DNA of 64,000 bases. Source: Pohlia nutans. Taxonomy: Eukaryota > Streptophyta > Bryopsida > Bryales > Mniaceae. The notes under the pieces are model-generated. The model saw only the letters and a program-made list of their open reading frames with translations, did no database searches and was not told where the DNA came from. Numbering within the stretch: position 1 is the first letter of the stretch; each line of letters begins with the position of its first letter. A program made the translations under genes and the position numbers. Location of the stretch: positions 13,021,501 through 13,085,500 of the forward strand of contig CM040096.1 in assembly GCA_022496805.1 (NCBI GenBank), written 5' to 3'. Of the stretch, positions 33,302 to 47,600 are shown piece after piece.

Positions 33302-34059
33302 GAACTTTATGTCGAATTAGTACTTGAAAAGGTCACTTTCATGAAACGGAAGAATGTATGAAAGAAAGATGAGGATATGATCGAGGTCATTGAGCCATGC
33401 GGACACAACAGAAACGCCATGAGAATCAAACCCAATGCGATTTTCTTGTAGATAACCCCCAGCTCATGCTGCTCCCTCTTTTCACAAAACTCGTTCCCAT
33501 TGTTTGCATTGCTTTTGGTATCTAGTAATTTCACCTACATCAGGGACTCAACACCTGAAACCCATAATACCATGACCATCAGGCCTAGTAACATCCACAA
33601 CTAATCTCCTAAATCTCCCCCAGAACATTTAGACATAAATGCAGGTGACTGATAAATTTTACCCTTCAAGGATCAGGAGACCTAAAATGGACCAAATGGT
33701 TTTCGTAGCAAGTTTTAGTAGGTCACTCGAGGACTTTTTGTCGTTCCATTATATTATTTCACAGACTCTGTAGATATAAAAAATTTCCCCATTAGAATTT
33801 CATTTTGTTCAAAAATACCAATCAAGTTGGTCATTTTTAAACCATGAATCCTTCTTCTTTCACAAAGTAGAAGAGTTCACCACAAGGGAAAAGTTTGCCT
33901 TCCAGTATTTCTGAAAAACAATTTTTGCATCTTATTTCCGAAAAACTGTCAGTTACCTTCTAGTTCACAAATAAATTCTACTGAATGATGATGGGATATG
34001 AGAATTAGATCAAAATTGATCGTATGCCACCTTCTCCTCTTGAGACAGAATCATAAACT
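33302..34059. other. Spacer, one 75-aa unrecognised minus-strand frame
   Basis: 33307-33534 (minus) is an open frame with a hydrophobic stretch, without family resemblance. Likely chance or a remnant. Confidence 0.35.
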
Positions 34060-34063
34060 TTAA

Positions 34064-34539
34064 CCCCTAAACGTCCAACCGTCTAGAAAGGGGACGATGT
34101 ACAGGATCAAACATAGTTTTCTCATCCGTCATTGACTTTTCGTTGTGTGGATTTTTTATTATATATTTTATAGGAAGTTAGATTCATGTATGTGTAATGC
34201 AATTAGAAAGGGGATGATTTGTGAAATTTTAATGCCTCATTTCATGTTGTAGTGATTCACTTAAAATTTCAAAGATTCCATTGTAAAACTGCTCTTAAAA
34301 AGTCAACTCATAAAGTTAAGCAACCAAAAACTCTCCAAAATTGACTACACTTAGAGTATTTCATTTCAACCAATTACAACAAATTTCATGTATAAATCGT
34401 CAATATCTTATTTATAATCAATTTACCAAGACAAATTGAATTTTAAATTTAAGATTTTATACAATATATCCCTCTTAGTTACATTTTATAAGATATCTTT
34501 GAAATTCTCCAAATTTGTAGGGGTGAGGACGTTTAGGGG
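34064..34539 (+). mobile_element. piggyBac-like MITE, family f copy 1 (476 bp)
   Basis: TTAA at 34060-34063 then CCCCTAAACGTCCAACC. The right end reads inward CCCCTAAACGTCC but is flanked by TTTA (34540-34543), a one-base decay of TTAA. Its interior matches the reverse complement of 42315-42893 (cctcatttcatgtt, ggggatgattt and gactacacttagag-like blocks). Confidence 0.78.
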
Positions 34540-34543
34540 TTTA

Positions 34544-35204
34544 GGCTTAAATCCTAATGTGAGAAATAGAATTTGTGCTAGCCATGACACTTGGAAGACG
34601 ATCATAGACCTTCCCAGCCTGAAATTAATTAATTCCGTGAAACCCTAACCAATGACTCTTTCTCCTCAACCTTTTCAACGCTTTCTCTATTCTCAAACCC
34701 TAAATGAAATGAGAACTTAATGTTTGGGATTCATCAATTGGCCTTAAAGTCTCCTCCATCATAAGGTGCCCCAATCTATATCCCAAAACGAATGTAGAAT
34801 GCTTTCATTGGATCAAATCAAACCAACTAATCCAAAAACTAATCGACCACAAATTATTGTAAACAATTTCCAATTTCCCTTTAAAAAAACGAAAATAAAG
34901 AAAGCGGAGAATCTTTTTGTGATGCAAGATTTGAGGTTGTTGCCTATTGATTTTGATGAGAGGTAGTAGTTCATCCTTACTAGCTTGATGTGAAAAATTC
35001 CAGAATCCACCTTTGTAGAAAGTAGGAAAACTGTCTAGAGCTGTTAATTCTCACGGAATCATGCCAGCTCTAGACAGCTCTACACAGGGAAGCATAAATC
35101 ACCTTCTTTATTTGCCCCATTTTCAAGGCTGATGGACTGGCACAGGTCTCCACATTAATGCTCACGTAAGAAAACTCATTCGGCTGTGCACCTAGGCAAT
35201 GGTC
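34544..35204. other. Spacer with a perfect 13-bp hairpin
   Basis: ctgtctagagctg (35031-35043) and its exact inverse (35065-35077) frame a 21-base loop. It could be a tiny fold-back element or a terminator-like hairpin. No gene recognised in the rest. Confidence 0.5.
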
Positions 35205-35609
35205 TAAGGTGGTTACCCCATTACCAACTGGCGCCTAAAACCAACATCTAGGGGCATATTCCATAATCAATGCTGCAATGATGTTGGTTGTAGCATGAGT
35301 TACAATCGGTAATGGGTTCTCTCTTGTTGGTTTTAGTATATGTAAGTGTGGTTATGGATTTGTTGTTGTTGGTTTAAGGATCTTTAGTGTGTGCAATACA
35401 AATCTTCTTTACCTATGTGACGTGAATGGGATGTGTCATGCTTCAACTTTGAAAATTTATAACTAATTCATTCTTCATCCAAAAATTATGTTTCAACTTG
35501 TGTTGAAATCTATTTCTTCTTGCCTAAGTCTAAAAAATAATAATACTAAATAATATCAATGTCTCATATAAGTATATCTTATTCAGTTGGGAATGAGGTA
35601 ACCACCTTA
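35205..35609. mobile_element. 0.4-kb MITE with TAAGGTGGTTACC ends
   Basis: The left end TAAGGTGGTTACCCCATT and the inverse of the right end (TAAGGTGGTTACCTCATT) match over about 25 bases, continuing to ccaactg. Solo pieces of the same end occur near 22078, 22150 and 50298. No coding and no confident superfamily. Confidence 0.7.
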
Positions 35610-36906
35610 ATATGGGTACCTTGAAAAGTTTTTTGAACTTTCAAATCAACCCTTATGGCAACTTTGAATGAGTCCCTCTTTAAAACAAAATAAAAAATGA
35701 ATTGACCGGATGTGGTTTTTATTTCTTACACTCATCCAGTACACAGAAAAAAATTCATGTAAAAATTGAAGAGCTTTAAAGATTTTAAAAGAGACTTTGT
35801 ACAAAAATCAAAATTTGTCCTAGCTGCTTAAAAAATATCCAAAACATTTGTTAAAAATATCCAGTGACGTCATTTTGGTACCAATTTTTGATATGAAGTA
35901 CATCTAGATATGTGTTATTTGATATGATTAATTTGAACAATTAAAAATATAATTAACTTTGTACTACAATGCCTGCAAATGCTAATTTTTGACAATTTTC
36001 TCACAAAGAATAAAAACATGAAAATTAATTTATTCAATTGAAAGATTTGGACTTGAATTAAAGTATTTGATGTCATCCAAGAGTGAAGGGCATTTTCAAA
36101 ATATGCTATAGAAAAATCACTATAGTGTATATTGTAGGTGGGTGAATGTTCTTAAGTGTATTATTATTGTAGCCCACATTAACTATGTCTTGTCATGAAA
36201 ATTACTTTGGAATTAAAGCCCATTCCCCTAAACCTAGAAAAAGAAACATAATAGAACTACATATGATTTGATTTGTATGCTTTAAAGTGTCTTCATTGTC
36301 AATTCAAAATTATAGTGGTTTTGAAGAATGCAAAGATATATAAATAGTGTTATTATTAAAATTTGCACACCAAAGTATTTATGACAAATCTAAATTGCTA
36401 ATACCTCTCGTAAATACCGTGGTTCATAGTATATGGTGACTTTGGTGTATTCCTTTGACATGAAAAATATTATTCATGCTATCATAACATTGTACAGCCC
36501 ATCTTAGAGCCAAGTTCCATAGGTTTGAAAAGTTGCACATGGAAGTAGGCAAGGAGGGAAATAGTGGAACTTGGGTTTGTCTCATGCGGCCAAGAAGTTG
36601 AGCATGTTCCATGGACTTGATCATGAAAAAATCTGATTGGTTAGAGTGAAACATGAACAAATTTGATTGTTTAGGGAGAAGTTGCCATTAAGTCTTGGGC
36701 TTGAAACCCTCCATGGAACTTCATGAAACTACTTCTCCACCACTTTTTTCTCAAAAGCTTACTTGAAATGTGGAACTTGGTCCCCAAAGTCCCTAAAACT
36801 TGTCTTTTAGTGAGATACTTCACCCATGCTTACACCTTTAGAAGTTGGGGCAATTCTTATCCTATTCTGATAGTGTCCAATTTCCTCTTATTTACAAACA
36901 TATTAA
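35610..36906. other. AT-rich spacer
   Basis: No gene, element end or RNA recognised. Confidence 0.5.
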
Positions 36907-37446
36907 TCCTTTATCGTCCCGATTCAACACTGTTTTCAAAGATTCGTTATAAATTGTTAGATGAAAAATAAAAATGGAGTCGATGTACAAAGCAAAGTTG
37001 TAAATGTCACTGTGAAGATAACATCTGTACGGTTGGATTCATCATATTTATTATTAATACTTTTTAACTAATTTTGCAAGGTTTTCTCTTGAAATTCAAT
37101 TTAAAATCCAAAGTTAACACAAAAAAATCAAAAAATATTTTTAATGAAATTGGAATAACATGCACTACAAGATGGTATGGTTTCCATTATTTGATTCTAC
37201 TTATTATGGAAAATCATGTTTAAAGTCTCACTTTCTGAACTAAGAATGAAACTGACATAAACCACTTTTGTTATTTTTCAAAAATTCACATTATCTTATT
37301 TTGAAGATCCATACCATACAAATGGTAGTCAACTAGCACAAGAATCAAGAGAATTTTGGATGGATGAAAAACATCACAATATGTGGTGAAGGGACGCGTC
37401 AGAAATCATCTAGCATTCAGAATATGGACGCTGGCGCATCAAAGGG
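36907..37446. mobile_element. piggyBac-like MITE, copy g (540 bp)
   Basis: TTAA at 36903-36906 and 37447-37450. Left end TCCTTTATCGTCCCG; right end, reading inward, CCCTTTGATGCGCC. AT-rich interior with word order similar to 21817-22200. Confidence 0.7.
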
Positions 37447-37450
37447 TTAA

Positions 37451-38616
37451 GTTATCCCCTCGGGGAATTCACTCAATGTATTTTATGAGTATCACGTGCG
37501 ACCAAATCTTTGACCCCCTATATTACATTGTAAATAATCAATCAAACAACTTGAAAAATTATGGGATGTTTTTTCCTGTTGAAAGTTTGTATTGTGAATT
37601 TTTGAAAATTTTCTTTATTCAAATTAATTACTTAGAAATTTTGAAGTAAATAAATGCACTATTCAACTAGTTTTTGTGTTTTTAGAGCTCGTTTTGAATA
37701 TAATTGAAATAAGAGTTTAAAAAATATAAGATATAATGAATATGTGACCACACTAGAAAAATTGGAGCTAAATCAAACTTTATTAAAAAGTATATAGGGG
37801 TTGAAAATCACTTGTTCACATGTTTTTATGTAATATTTGGAAGTGACCTCCCCGAAGTTATCCCTCGCAATCTAGGCCAATTCCCATTCAAAGTTTAGAT
37901 GATTTCAGCAAATGAATTTTATGGTACCTGTCAAACTGGTCCCTTTCTGTGAATGAATTCTGATTGCTACCCTCAAACTGGAACCGCATTACAGAAAATT
38001 ACCACTGAGAACGGCATCAATGTATTGAACTGCGGACGGTTCTTGGCAAAAAGTTGATTCTTTTATCGTAACTATCATTGAACATCCCAGTACAATTCCA
38101 TATCAGTGCCACTTGCCATAAAACATTTAACATCATAATGCTGAGTCCAAATCCACTGCTTTCCTGCAATGTTGAGTTAGGAGGCAATGAAAATTTGACA
38201 AAGCGAACCTTGAAGAACACCAGTACCTGGGGAGAAAAGTAGTCGGGTGCAGTTCTTGTCATGCACCCATCGTCATATTTCACTCTGGCAGACGTGTCAT
38301 AGAATGACATTGTCGGATTCCAAGACCTCACCTACAATCATACTTGGACTCAAAACCTAGTCCTACCTCTATCCGGACTTTTGATTAACACCACTCCAGA
38401 AACCAACGACTTAACTATACTAGACGACTTAATGCTAACTAATAAATAACTGATGAACAAGGAACAGGTAATCCACTTGCGTTTCTCCTTTAACAAAAAC
38501 TGTGACTTGTGAGAAAATAATCTAACTGGTTCCTCTCTAGCGTAAGCAGCCAGACGACCTCAGTGGACTAAGGATTGAATACAACACAAAAGTCTCTAAG
38601 CCACAAAACCTTCCTT
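37451..38616. other. 3' flank of NAA15
   Basis: An unrecognised 104-aa minus-strand frame at 38017-38331 overlaps the presumed 3' UTR or downstream region. It has no family motifs and I do not call it a gene. Confidence 0.4.
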
Positions 38617-41600
38617 CTAGTTCAAAACTAAGTCTCTAATTCCGCCATTCACCGAGTGCGAGTGATCTTTCTCCCTTACGCAATCAGGTCCTCCATTATG
38701 TGACTGATTTGTACTTTTTGAGAAAGCCACTCCTAGGGTTGCAGAGCTTTTTGCACCCTTAAAATAAGTGGAATAGGGGAACAATTCTGCACAACGTGCT
38801 GACCACCCTGCCAGGACAAGTGCACACGAGTCAAAACCCAGAACACACGCTAGGAAAGTCGCAACCTTTCAGGTCCTAGAAAAGGGGGTGGAGGGAAAAT
38901 TCGAGATATGTTTTAACGATTAGGAAGAAATTGGAAAAATATAACCAGGGTGATATCAAGAGATTTAGGAAAATAAGCCACAAGTAAAGAGATCTCTGAC
39001 ATTCAAGGAAAAAAATGAAACAATGTTACTAGATGCGGAACCAGTCAAGTGCTTTCAGAGCACTCAATATTTGCTCATGCAATGTCTATAAGAAGGTCGA
39101 CACCACAGTTAGAATAGCGTACTTGATGCAGCTTCTGAATCTTTGAAAGAAGTCTCAAATAATTGATGTACAACTACACAATCCTTGAGAAGCCATCCGC
39201 TGTCGGCAGAGTCTTCGATAATCTTCAATGCCTCAGATTTTGCTTCTGGGCAGAGAAGAAGACTAATTTCTGCTGCAGCAACCCTATGCTTCAAGGAATC
39301 TGCTTTACATTAAAGGCAACACCATCCTCAAAATACGGTCGCAGCTTTCACTGAGTGAGACGACATGAATATTTGAAAGGCGATATCATATATTTAAGGT
39401 TGCATCAAAACATAAAGCCACATAAAAAATAATGCTCCGTACAGAAGATCCAGAAGAATAACAAACTAACCTCTGTGAACTTCAAGGAATTCTCTGTTGG
39501 CATCCAGAAGTGATTTCTCTCCCAGTTCCCTGTAAGAATAAAACGTCTTATTTGAGGCTAAAGTAATAAATCCTTGGCAAAGAATTACCCTGGATTCCAG
39601 AAGCACAAGAGCAACTGATTGCAGGAAACGAATTCCACTCATAACAAAGATAATTAGCATATGCAGAATCACAAAAGACGTCTCAAAATAGCAGACTTGT
39701 GAAACAGCTTCAAAGCTTACTTCAGCGATGCTCTTTCCATGGTGACGACATCATGGATAATCTTGTCAGCATGATTATCTGGGTTCGGTAGCTTGTCCAA
39801 CGACTCAAACAAGCGTATCTGAGTTTGACAATACACAACAATATGCTCACCAATAAGCTTACGGGAGAAATTAGTGACTCCGCAGTCACTGTTGAACATA
39901 CTAATGAAAAAACCTAAAACATTCCCTTGCAATCAAGACGTATAAAATGTACACTTGGACGATAAATAACGCACATGCAGCCATCACATTTCTAATCAAC
40001 ATAATGGATGGCCGCAGACGAATTCAACTCACCAGACAACGGTGTACATCAGGACTGCTTCGATCCAATGCCAGCTGCTTCTTCACGGCCTGAGAACCCA
40101 CACCGCTAAGAAATTTAGTTTCTGGGGATTTAAGGAATTGCAAAGAGCAGGACTCAGAGGAGACAAATCATCCTATGCATGTCAAGCTTCACAATTTAGC
40201 AGGTTCGTCTGACACGTGGAATTTCCGAAGACAACTGGGTTACCTGAAGAGCGAGTAGTTTCTTGCCTTTGCGGAAATACACTTCGAAGGCAAGCACATG
40301 AGTTTCAAGGGCATCTGCTGAGTGCTCTAACAAAAGTCTCAAATACTTAAGAGCTTCACTTAAAGGATCTTCAACCTGTACGATTAAGAACAAACGATAT
40401 TATCATGTTTTGAAAACATTCACAACATCCATTAAAATATTCTAAACTATAATTGGACGAGACTCTGACCATAGCAATAGCAGTGCTAAAAGCAAACATT
40501 GCCAATGGAAAACAATGTACATACGTGCATCAGCTTGTCACCATCTGGATCTGTATCTACAGGCCGCGGTGTCTGTGAGCCCTTTTTCCCTCCTTTGTTT
40601 GTCGCGGTCGCAGCAACTTCCTCCTCCTTGGCCTTTTCGTCTGCCTCCTGTTCAAAACATAGGGAAGAACTAAGTCGTTTAAGAAAGGTTATGCTCCATG
40701 GCAACAGATTTCAGTTCATTTAAACAATGGCTTGACAAAGTCGTCGGTACCATTAAAATGACCTACTCAACAACTTGCTAAGTAGCACGCCAGAAGATTG
40801 GCTGCCAGGTATTAAAATCTTAAGAAGAAATCAATGTCCACTAGAGGAAATATGATTTGCTGATCGCCAGTGTTGATATCACACTTAGCGCTGTTGTGCT
40901 AAATGACTGTTTCAGAAACAAATAGGGTTGGAACCAGTGGTCTGGTACTCAAACTTCAATCAAAAAAACAATGAACACAGCTTTCAGCGTCACGTTCATC
41001 AGGTACCTTCTTAGCTTTTGCTTCTGCTTTGCGAAGTTTCTGTCGCATCTTCTTTCTCTCTGCAGCAGGCAAACCAGCTACAGCTGCTTCCTGTTCTTCT
41101 GCGGCTGCCTTTGGAGGTGAATCATGTAGCTTAATGTAGCACCTGAAGGCAGGATGCATGACAGAAATTTTCATCTAAGTAATACGTTATATATTTGAAT
41201 CATTGTGAGCACTATGCAACAGGATTCGGAATAAGAAGATACAAATAGTAAGGGAAAAAGCAGGAGAATGTAGATGCAGTTTCCAACACAGTAACTCCAA
41301 AAAGACTACACCACATATTCCAAAGCATAAATACGTTCATTCAATCTCAAAGTCAAAAAATCGTACCTGATGGCTGAAGTAGCAGCTCTAAAAAAGAAAC
41401 GGTGAGAATGAAGATGGTCCTGGAAGCGCAGCATCCGGATGTATGCCCGCAAAGTCATTTTACGTAAGCAGTAAGTGTGGAAGTCAAACTGATCCTCAAC
41501 CATGTCATTGTAGTGTTTCTCCACTGATAAATACTTCTTCAGAGCCTTGCCCATATTTCCTTGCCTGAAGTGACTGTCACCAGATGCTAGCTCGTACCTA

Positions 41601-44600
41601 CAAACAAGAATTATCAAAGACATCTCTTAAATCTTAACTACAATCATATGGACAACGGAATATTCATCAGGTGGTTGAAATTTCGTTCCAGCAAAAAATT
41701 CAAATACTTACCACATGCATTGCATGTCAAACAAATTATTATGCTGATCACCATCCTTGGTGAAGAGCACAGCAGTCTTCTCTGCAAGCTCGACCTATGA
41801 AAATTACAGCTGCAACTAGTTCAGAATTATATTGATACTGGTGTACAAAAAAATGCATGAACAAAAATGATTGTTTGAAGATACAAGTCTAAAAAAAGCC
41901 ACAGGACAGTCCTATCCAAAATAACTCGACGGAAAAAATTATCAAAAACAACCACAAATACCTGGTCAGCTTGCAGCATACGTTTCACACATTCACTGTT
42001 CAAAAATCGGTCGGCAAGATCCATGGTACGAGCTTCATCAGCTAAAGCTGCAGCGGCCACAGGATCTCCAGCATGCTTCAAAATTCTACCCTGTGAAAGG
42101 AAAGAGCAGACAGAATTAAGAAATCCCGCACAAATAAAATCCAAGAGAAGAGCTAACAAATGCAAATCCAGAATTACACGGAAACGTTGGAGAGCCAGAA
42201 AGTCAAACCAGAATGAATCAAAAGAAGAGAATTTAAGCACTCTGCTGAGTACAAAGTGTCCGTGGCAAATGAAACCCTTTCAGTGATGTCAAACGATAAC
42301 TAGCTGTACTTTAACCCCGACATGCCTACAGCCCTTTCTAAATTGGGCAGTTTTGCAAAGATGCATTATAAAATGCAATTAAGAGGGATATTTTGAACTT
42401 GATGTATGAATAAAAGTTGTACATTATGAATTCTAGATTCTATCCACACGGTTAAATCTGTGATTGCAATCACCAATATTTTTGTATAACATTTGAAACT
42501 TAAAATTCAAAATTCTTTTCTAATTCAATTACTAATAAGATATTGACAACCTATGGATGAAATTTGTTGTGATGGGTTGAGATGTAATACTCTAAGTGTA
42601 GTGATTTTTTGAGATTTTTTGGTTGCTTAATTTTATGAGTTGAATTTTTCAAGAGCACTTTTTAACACTTTTGAACTAAGATCTTAGAAATTTTTGGTAA
42701 ATCATTGCAACATGAAATGAGGCATAAAATTTTCACAAATCATCCCCTTTGTAATCGGTTCTCACATGCATGAAGCTAAATTCCCATAAAATCTATACTA
42801 AAAAATTCACACTGCAAAAAGTGCATGATGGATGAGAAAACGTGGATGAAATCTGTACAGCGTCTAAAGAATGGACGCTTAGGCAGTTAAGGGTTAATAG
42901 TCTTCTACAAGAATACCAATGTGAAATTCCATATAGAAGATAAATATCGAAAAAATGTCTTTAGAAATTCCAAAATTTGCACCTTCACAAGATACAAGTC
43001 AATAACTGTTGGCGTATGAGCAATTGCTTGATCGATAAGGGAGAGAGCCTTTTCATGTTGCCGTCTTTGATCAAAATGCTGCACCAGAAAGCACACGGAA
43101 AATAAATGTTAGATCTGGTCCCTGAAAACAAAGAAGACACCTAACAAGGTTGAAAACCTACGAAACAACATACCTGAGCAAGAAGGTAGAGAGTCCACAA
43201 GTACGTCGAAGGAGACTCGATGTCAGAACTGAAAAAACATAGGAAATAGATCATACACCTCCTAATCAATCCTACTTATCTTCAATCTTAGCACCACATC
43301 ATCTAATCTCAGTATGCAGCACGAAAAGAAGCACACCTGTGTGACAACGGGAGATTTAGGAACAAGAGAATTTTCTGACTACAAAATAGTTCTACCCCCA
43401 TTCTAATTCTTACTTCAGCAAACTATTTGTCACTTCTATTGAGGAGCAATCTGTATACCAAGCATTTTGCTCAAGGACAGTGTACCAATCTTAGATTCTA
43501 GGTTACATTCATCATTAACCTGAGGATAAAAAGAGAACAAGTCAGTAAGTTACCTGTTAGGAAAGGTTTTTGAATTCTCAAGGGAAGACAAAATTTCAAG
43601 AAAATTTTCCTCCAACATTTCAACCTGTGAACGAAAGATAGCCCATAAGTAGAAGAAGGCATGTAGTACCAAGTACGCCATCAGAAAATCCTAGTGTACG
43701 TCATATAACTTTGTCAAAATCAGTAACAACAATGCTATACCTTTCCAGGATGGATATAAAGTGAACGAAGGTCCGAAAAAAGTGAAGGTACACCCTGAGA
43801 ACAGACAGGAACCGAATCAGTAGCAAGACATCGTCACTTTGATCACAAACCTACTACTAGGTCAGGATACACTAACCAGAAATTGATAATGTTAAGATTA
43901 AAAAGAACCTCTAGACAAAATTCACTAAGAAAATACAAAAATTCCATAAAAAATGAATTGGTGATACGATGGTAAAATACTGATATGATCATGCGTTTGT
44001 GAACATAGTGAGATCGGAGGTAAAGACTAAAGGTATCAGAAAGAACCAAACCTTTTTCAAGAATGGACGAACATACTGACTAACTGCTCCTTTAAATGCA
44101 TCCTCTTCCAAAAAATCCAAGGGGATACGCTGCACTCAAAACCCCAACTTTCTACCGATCAGATCTTATGTTGAGGCACGAAGTAGCATACAGATGAGCT
44201 GGCTATCAAAGAAACACCAAAGTATGACACGAAATCGTTCTAGTTGCATGTATTAACAGTGCAGAAAAGTCAACTGCGCATTGTCCGTCACTACGAACTT
44301 CATGGATGGAAATCGTTTGCTAACTAACCATCTCCATATCCTAATAACCCATTAATTGAAGTGCATATAATTCTGAAACCTGACCTTAGCAGCTGCAGAG
44401 CGAGGATATTTTTTGCGAAGATTGCTGTAAACTTCCACTAGCTTCTCCACCTGCTCCGAGGTGTAGACTTTTCCATCTGGCATCAATCCAAGACATTTCT
44501 GCAGGCCTTCATAGTAGCTGCACTCAGAAGAAAGAGTTTCATGATTGAATGCGGCCACATAACTGCTCTAATGTTGTTTGAACAAAATGTAATATTTCCT

Positions 44601-47600
44601 AAGGATAACATTCTATCAGTGTTTTTTTTTTAGGCGATTTATCGCCAAATTGCACCAAATATAATTGTTTGCCTACAAATAGTATGAAATTTAAAAGATT
44701 TTTTGGATGAAAAAGCCAAATATTATATATTTTTCATAAAAACATTGGATGAAGTAGCCAACATTTGGATGAAGTAGCTAAAATTTGGATGAAAATTAGA
44801 TTGCTTATCTAATATATGGATGAATGTAGAAATATTTGGCTTCAACATTATACTTTATGGCGCTACCGAAGCATTGGCCCAAATATGAAAAAAAAAAACC
44901 CTGCATTCTATGGCTTTATCAGGTGTTACACACCCAAGTGTAGAGTTGGATATCAACTACATCTTTATCAATAAATACTGAGCCTGCGGGAGGTTGACCG
45001 GATGACATACAGATAATTGTCGGGGTTAGTGTCAAGAAGCTTTCCATAAATTTCCTCAGCCTCAGCTAAACGATTTATTTGCAAATACAATGATGCCCGC
45101 TGTTCTCTCAGTCCCAACTTGTCTACCTGTTTCAAGAAACAATCCGATGATTCAAACGTACGAAAGAACCACTCTCTTAGCTATTAGTTCAACTAACTCC
45201 ACTCGCATGTCCAGTTCCAATGGCAAGTCGACAACCTAGGAACATTCCAATAAAAGCCGGAAGAATTCACAAAAGAGCAGATTGTTGTGGTCAAACTCCA
45301 TCTCAAGACTCAGAGTACATCTACAAAACTAAGTCTCTGCAAATACATTGCCTTGAGCAAAAATCGGTACCAGAATATGGCAGCGACTAACATACGTCTT
45401 ACAATAATTCAAGGTTAACGGAGCAACTGACTTACAATCTTCCCTTCTTTCTTTGAAAGCTCTTCCAATGCCTTCTCTGGTTGTCCAGCTTCTTCCAGAA
45501 GAGTGGCCTGGGTTTTCAAGTAAAAGTTTCACGACGAATTAAGGAAGCTCGATGACCACGATTCAAGAGGCCCATCGAAGTGCTAGATGTACTCCTAGAA
45601 CAAGCAGCCTGACAAACCAGAAATCAACGTGGTCTCCCGAATTTCATAAGAGTGCAAGAGTTATCATGACCATTGTAAGCAGATTGCCCGTCACAACATT
45701 ACAAAATTCAACTCGCTGAAATATCTGTACACGACCGTCTTACCTTATACAGCAGCATTTCACTGTGCTCATACCACTCACTTTCTGGGGGGAAATCCTC
45801 TTCCAAGGTGCCTTCATAAGCATCCAATATATTTACAGCCATTCCAGGCCTAAACAATCACAAGGTTACTGATAAATACGACTTTGTACTCAAATTTAGT
45901 CTACTGTTCCCTGAACAACAATCTAATCATCTCAAAAACAGTCAAGTTCCACAATTGCTAAATACATGCTAGACATATTCATATGAATATTCGGGTGGAT
46001 TGAATTCAACGTGAGATAAGTACAAGAGGAAACATTACTCGTGATTTATGTGATGCGCGATGGCGAAACCAATCCAATTGTTGCGATGGCTAGGCTTCAA
46101 TGTTAGTAGCTGTCTTCTGGTCTCAACAAACCCCAGTAGCTCCCGCATTTGTGCCTGTGCATAGAATAAGGCCATTCCATATGCATCAACGTCACAAACC
46201 TTGAGGGTAATATTGTTAAATAAAGAAAGATAATGTGCACAAAAGGTAATCAATGTTTATTATGTGACTTGCCACCCAACCATAGAAGTGAGATCTTGTC
46301 CAATAGACAATGTTATCTCCTTCACCCACCAAGCCACACTTTAGTCCTAGTACTGTCTGTCTACATACTTAGAATACATACTTAGAATATGTACAGACTA
46401 ACTAGACTATTACTTTGGTGTTCTAACTAACTTAGAGTCATAGACTCTTGGTCTATCAGTTCCCTCATAAGTAACTTAATTACCATATGAGTAACTTAGG
46501 CATAGACCCTTGGTCTATCAGTTCCCTCATGAGTAACTTAATTACCACATGAGTAACTTAATTCCAACAAATATGATCATCAAGATAGCCCCCTTCAACT
46601 TTAAGAAGTGAACAGAACACTTTAAAAAAATTATGGAAGCAGTAGCATACCACACCTGAAGTAATGACAAATCCCTAAGAATTTGAATGTTCTCTGGATC
46701 GATTCGGAGTGCACATCGGTAACATTTGATGGCCTCTCGGTAATCCCGATCGGAGCGGTACAGAAGTCCGTATACATGCCAACACACATGGCTCTTCAAA
46801 TCGTTCTGCACAATACAACAGCAAAGAGAATAATATATATAGTTAGAAGAACCTAATGCTTGGAAGCACTGCATTAAAGCTCAAATAATATCCATAATTG
46901 AATGAATAGCTACGTTGCACTAGCATGATAAGATATCTAAGTTTTTGACGCAAGAAATGCAAACCCCTACCTTCAAGCCTTTTCGAACAAGTTCATAAGC
47001 CTCTGTTTTCTTATCCATACAGTTAAGGGTCAAACCCTTCATCGCCAGAGTTTCTGTAGATAACAAACGCTGAAACTGTGAGCAACTTAGAGAAAATAGG
47101 CATTGCAAAAGCATAATAAAATGAAAACAAAATAAGTGTCCTCAAATGAAAGCTTTGCACATTTGTGGTACAAAAGTCACTAAACCGCATATACTGAACA
47201 GTCGAAAACACAATAGAAGTTACCTCCATGTTCAGGAAATTTTCGAAGAATTTGATCCGAAGCCTTCAGTCCCTTCTTGTACTGCTTTGTTTCATAAGAT
47301 TTCTGGACATGACGCACCAGCGAGCTACATCTCAGTAGTTTCTCACACAGATATTACTTCATACATCAGGGTTTCAACATCGTAACCATATTGGTGATGT
47401 GCCGAAGTGCACGACAATCATGAAAGAGTTCCTTCTGAAAGAAATTCCCTCTTAAAGTGATAAACCGTCTCTTTATATTCAAATGCCTGAATAATCCTTA
47501 AACCCTAATTCTTTTGATAGGCCAAAATTCGCTACGACATTGTTATATCCAAACGAGACAACTGTAAAATTGTCAAAAAAAACTAGGGCCAGCACAGAAC

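Noticed and set aside
38017..38331. 104-aa minus-strand frame as a separate gene
   Set aside because: No motifs, and it lies just beyond the NAA15 stop, probably 3' flank.
38617..39123. NAA15 seemed to end early at a stop just after exon 24
   Set aside because: A GT donor precedes that stop, and an in-phase exon at 38807-38617 encodes the expected conserved C-terminus ([12 protein letters not shown]).
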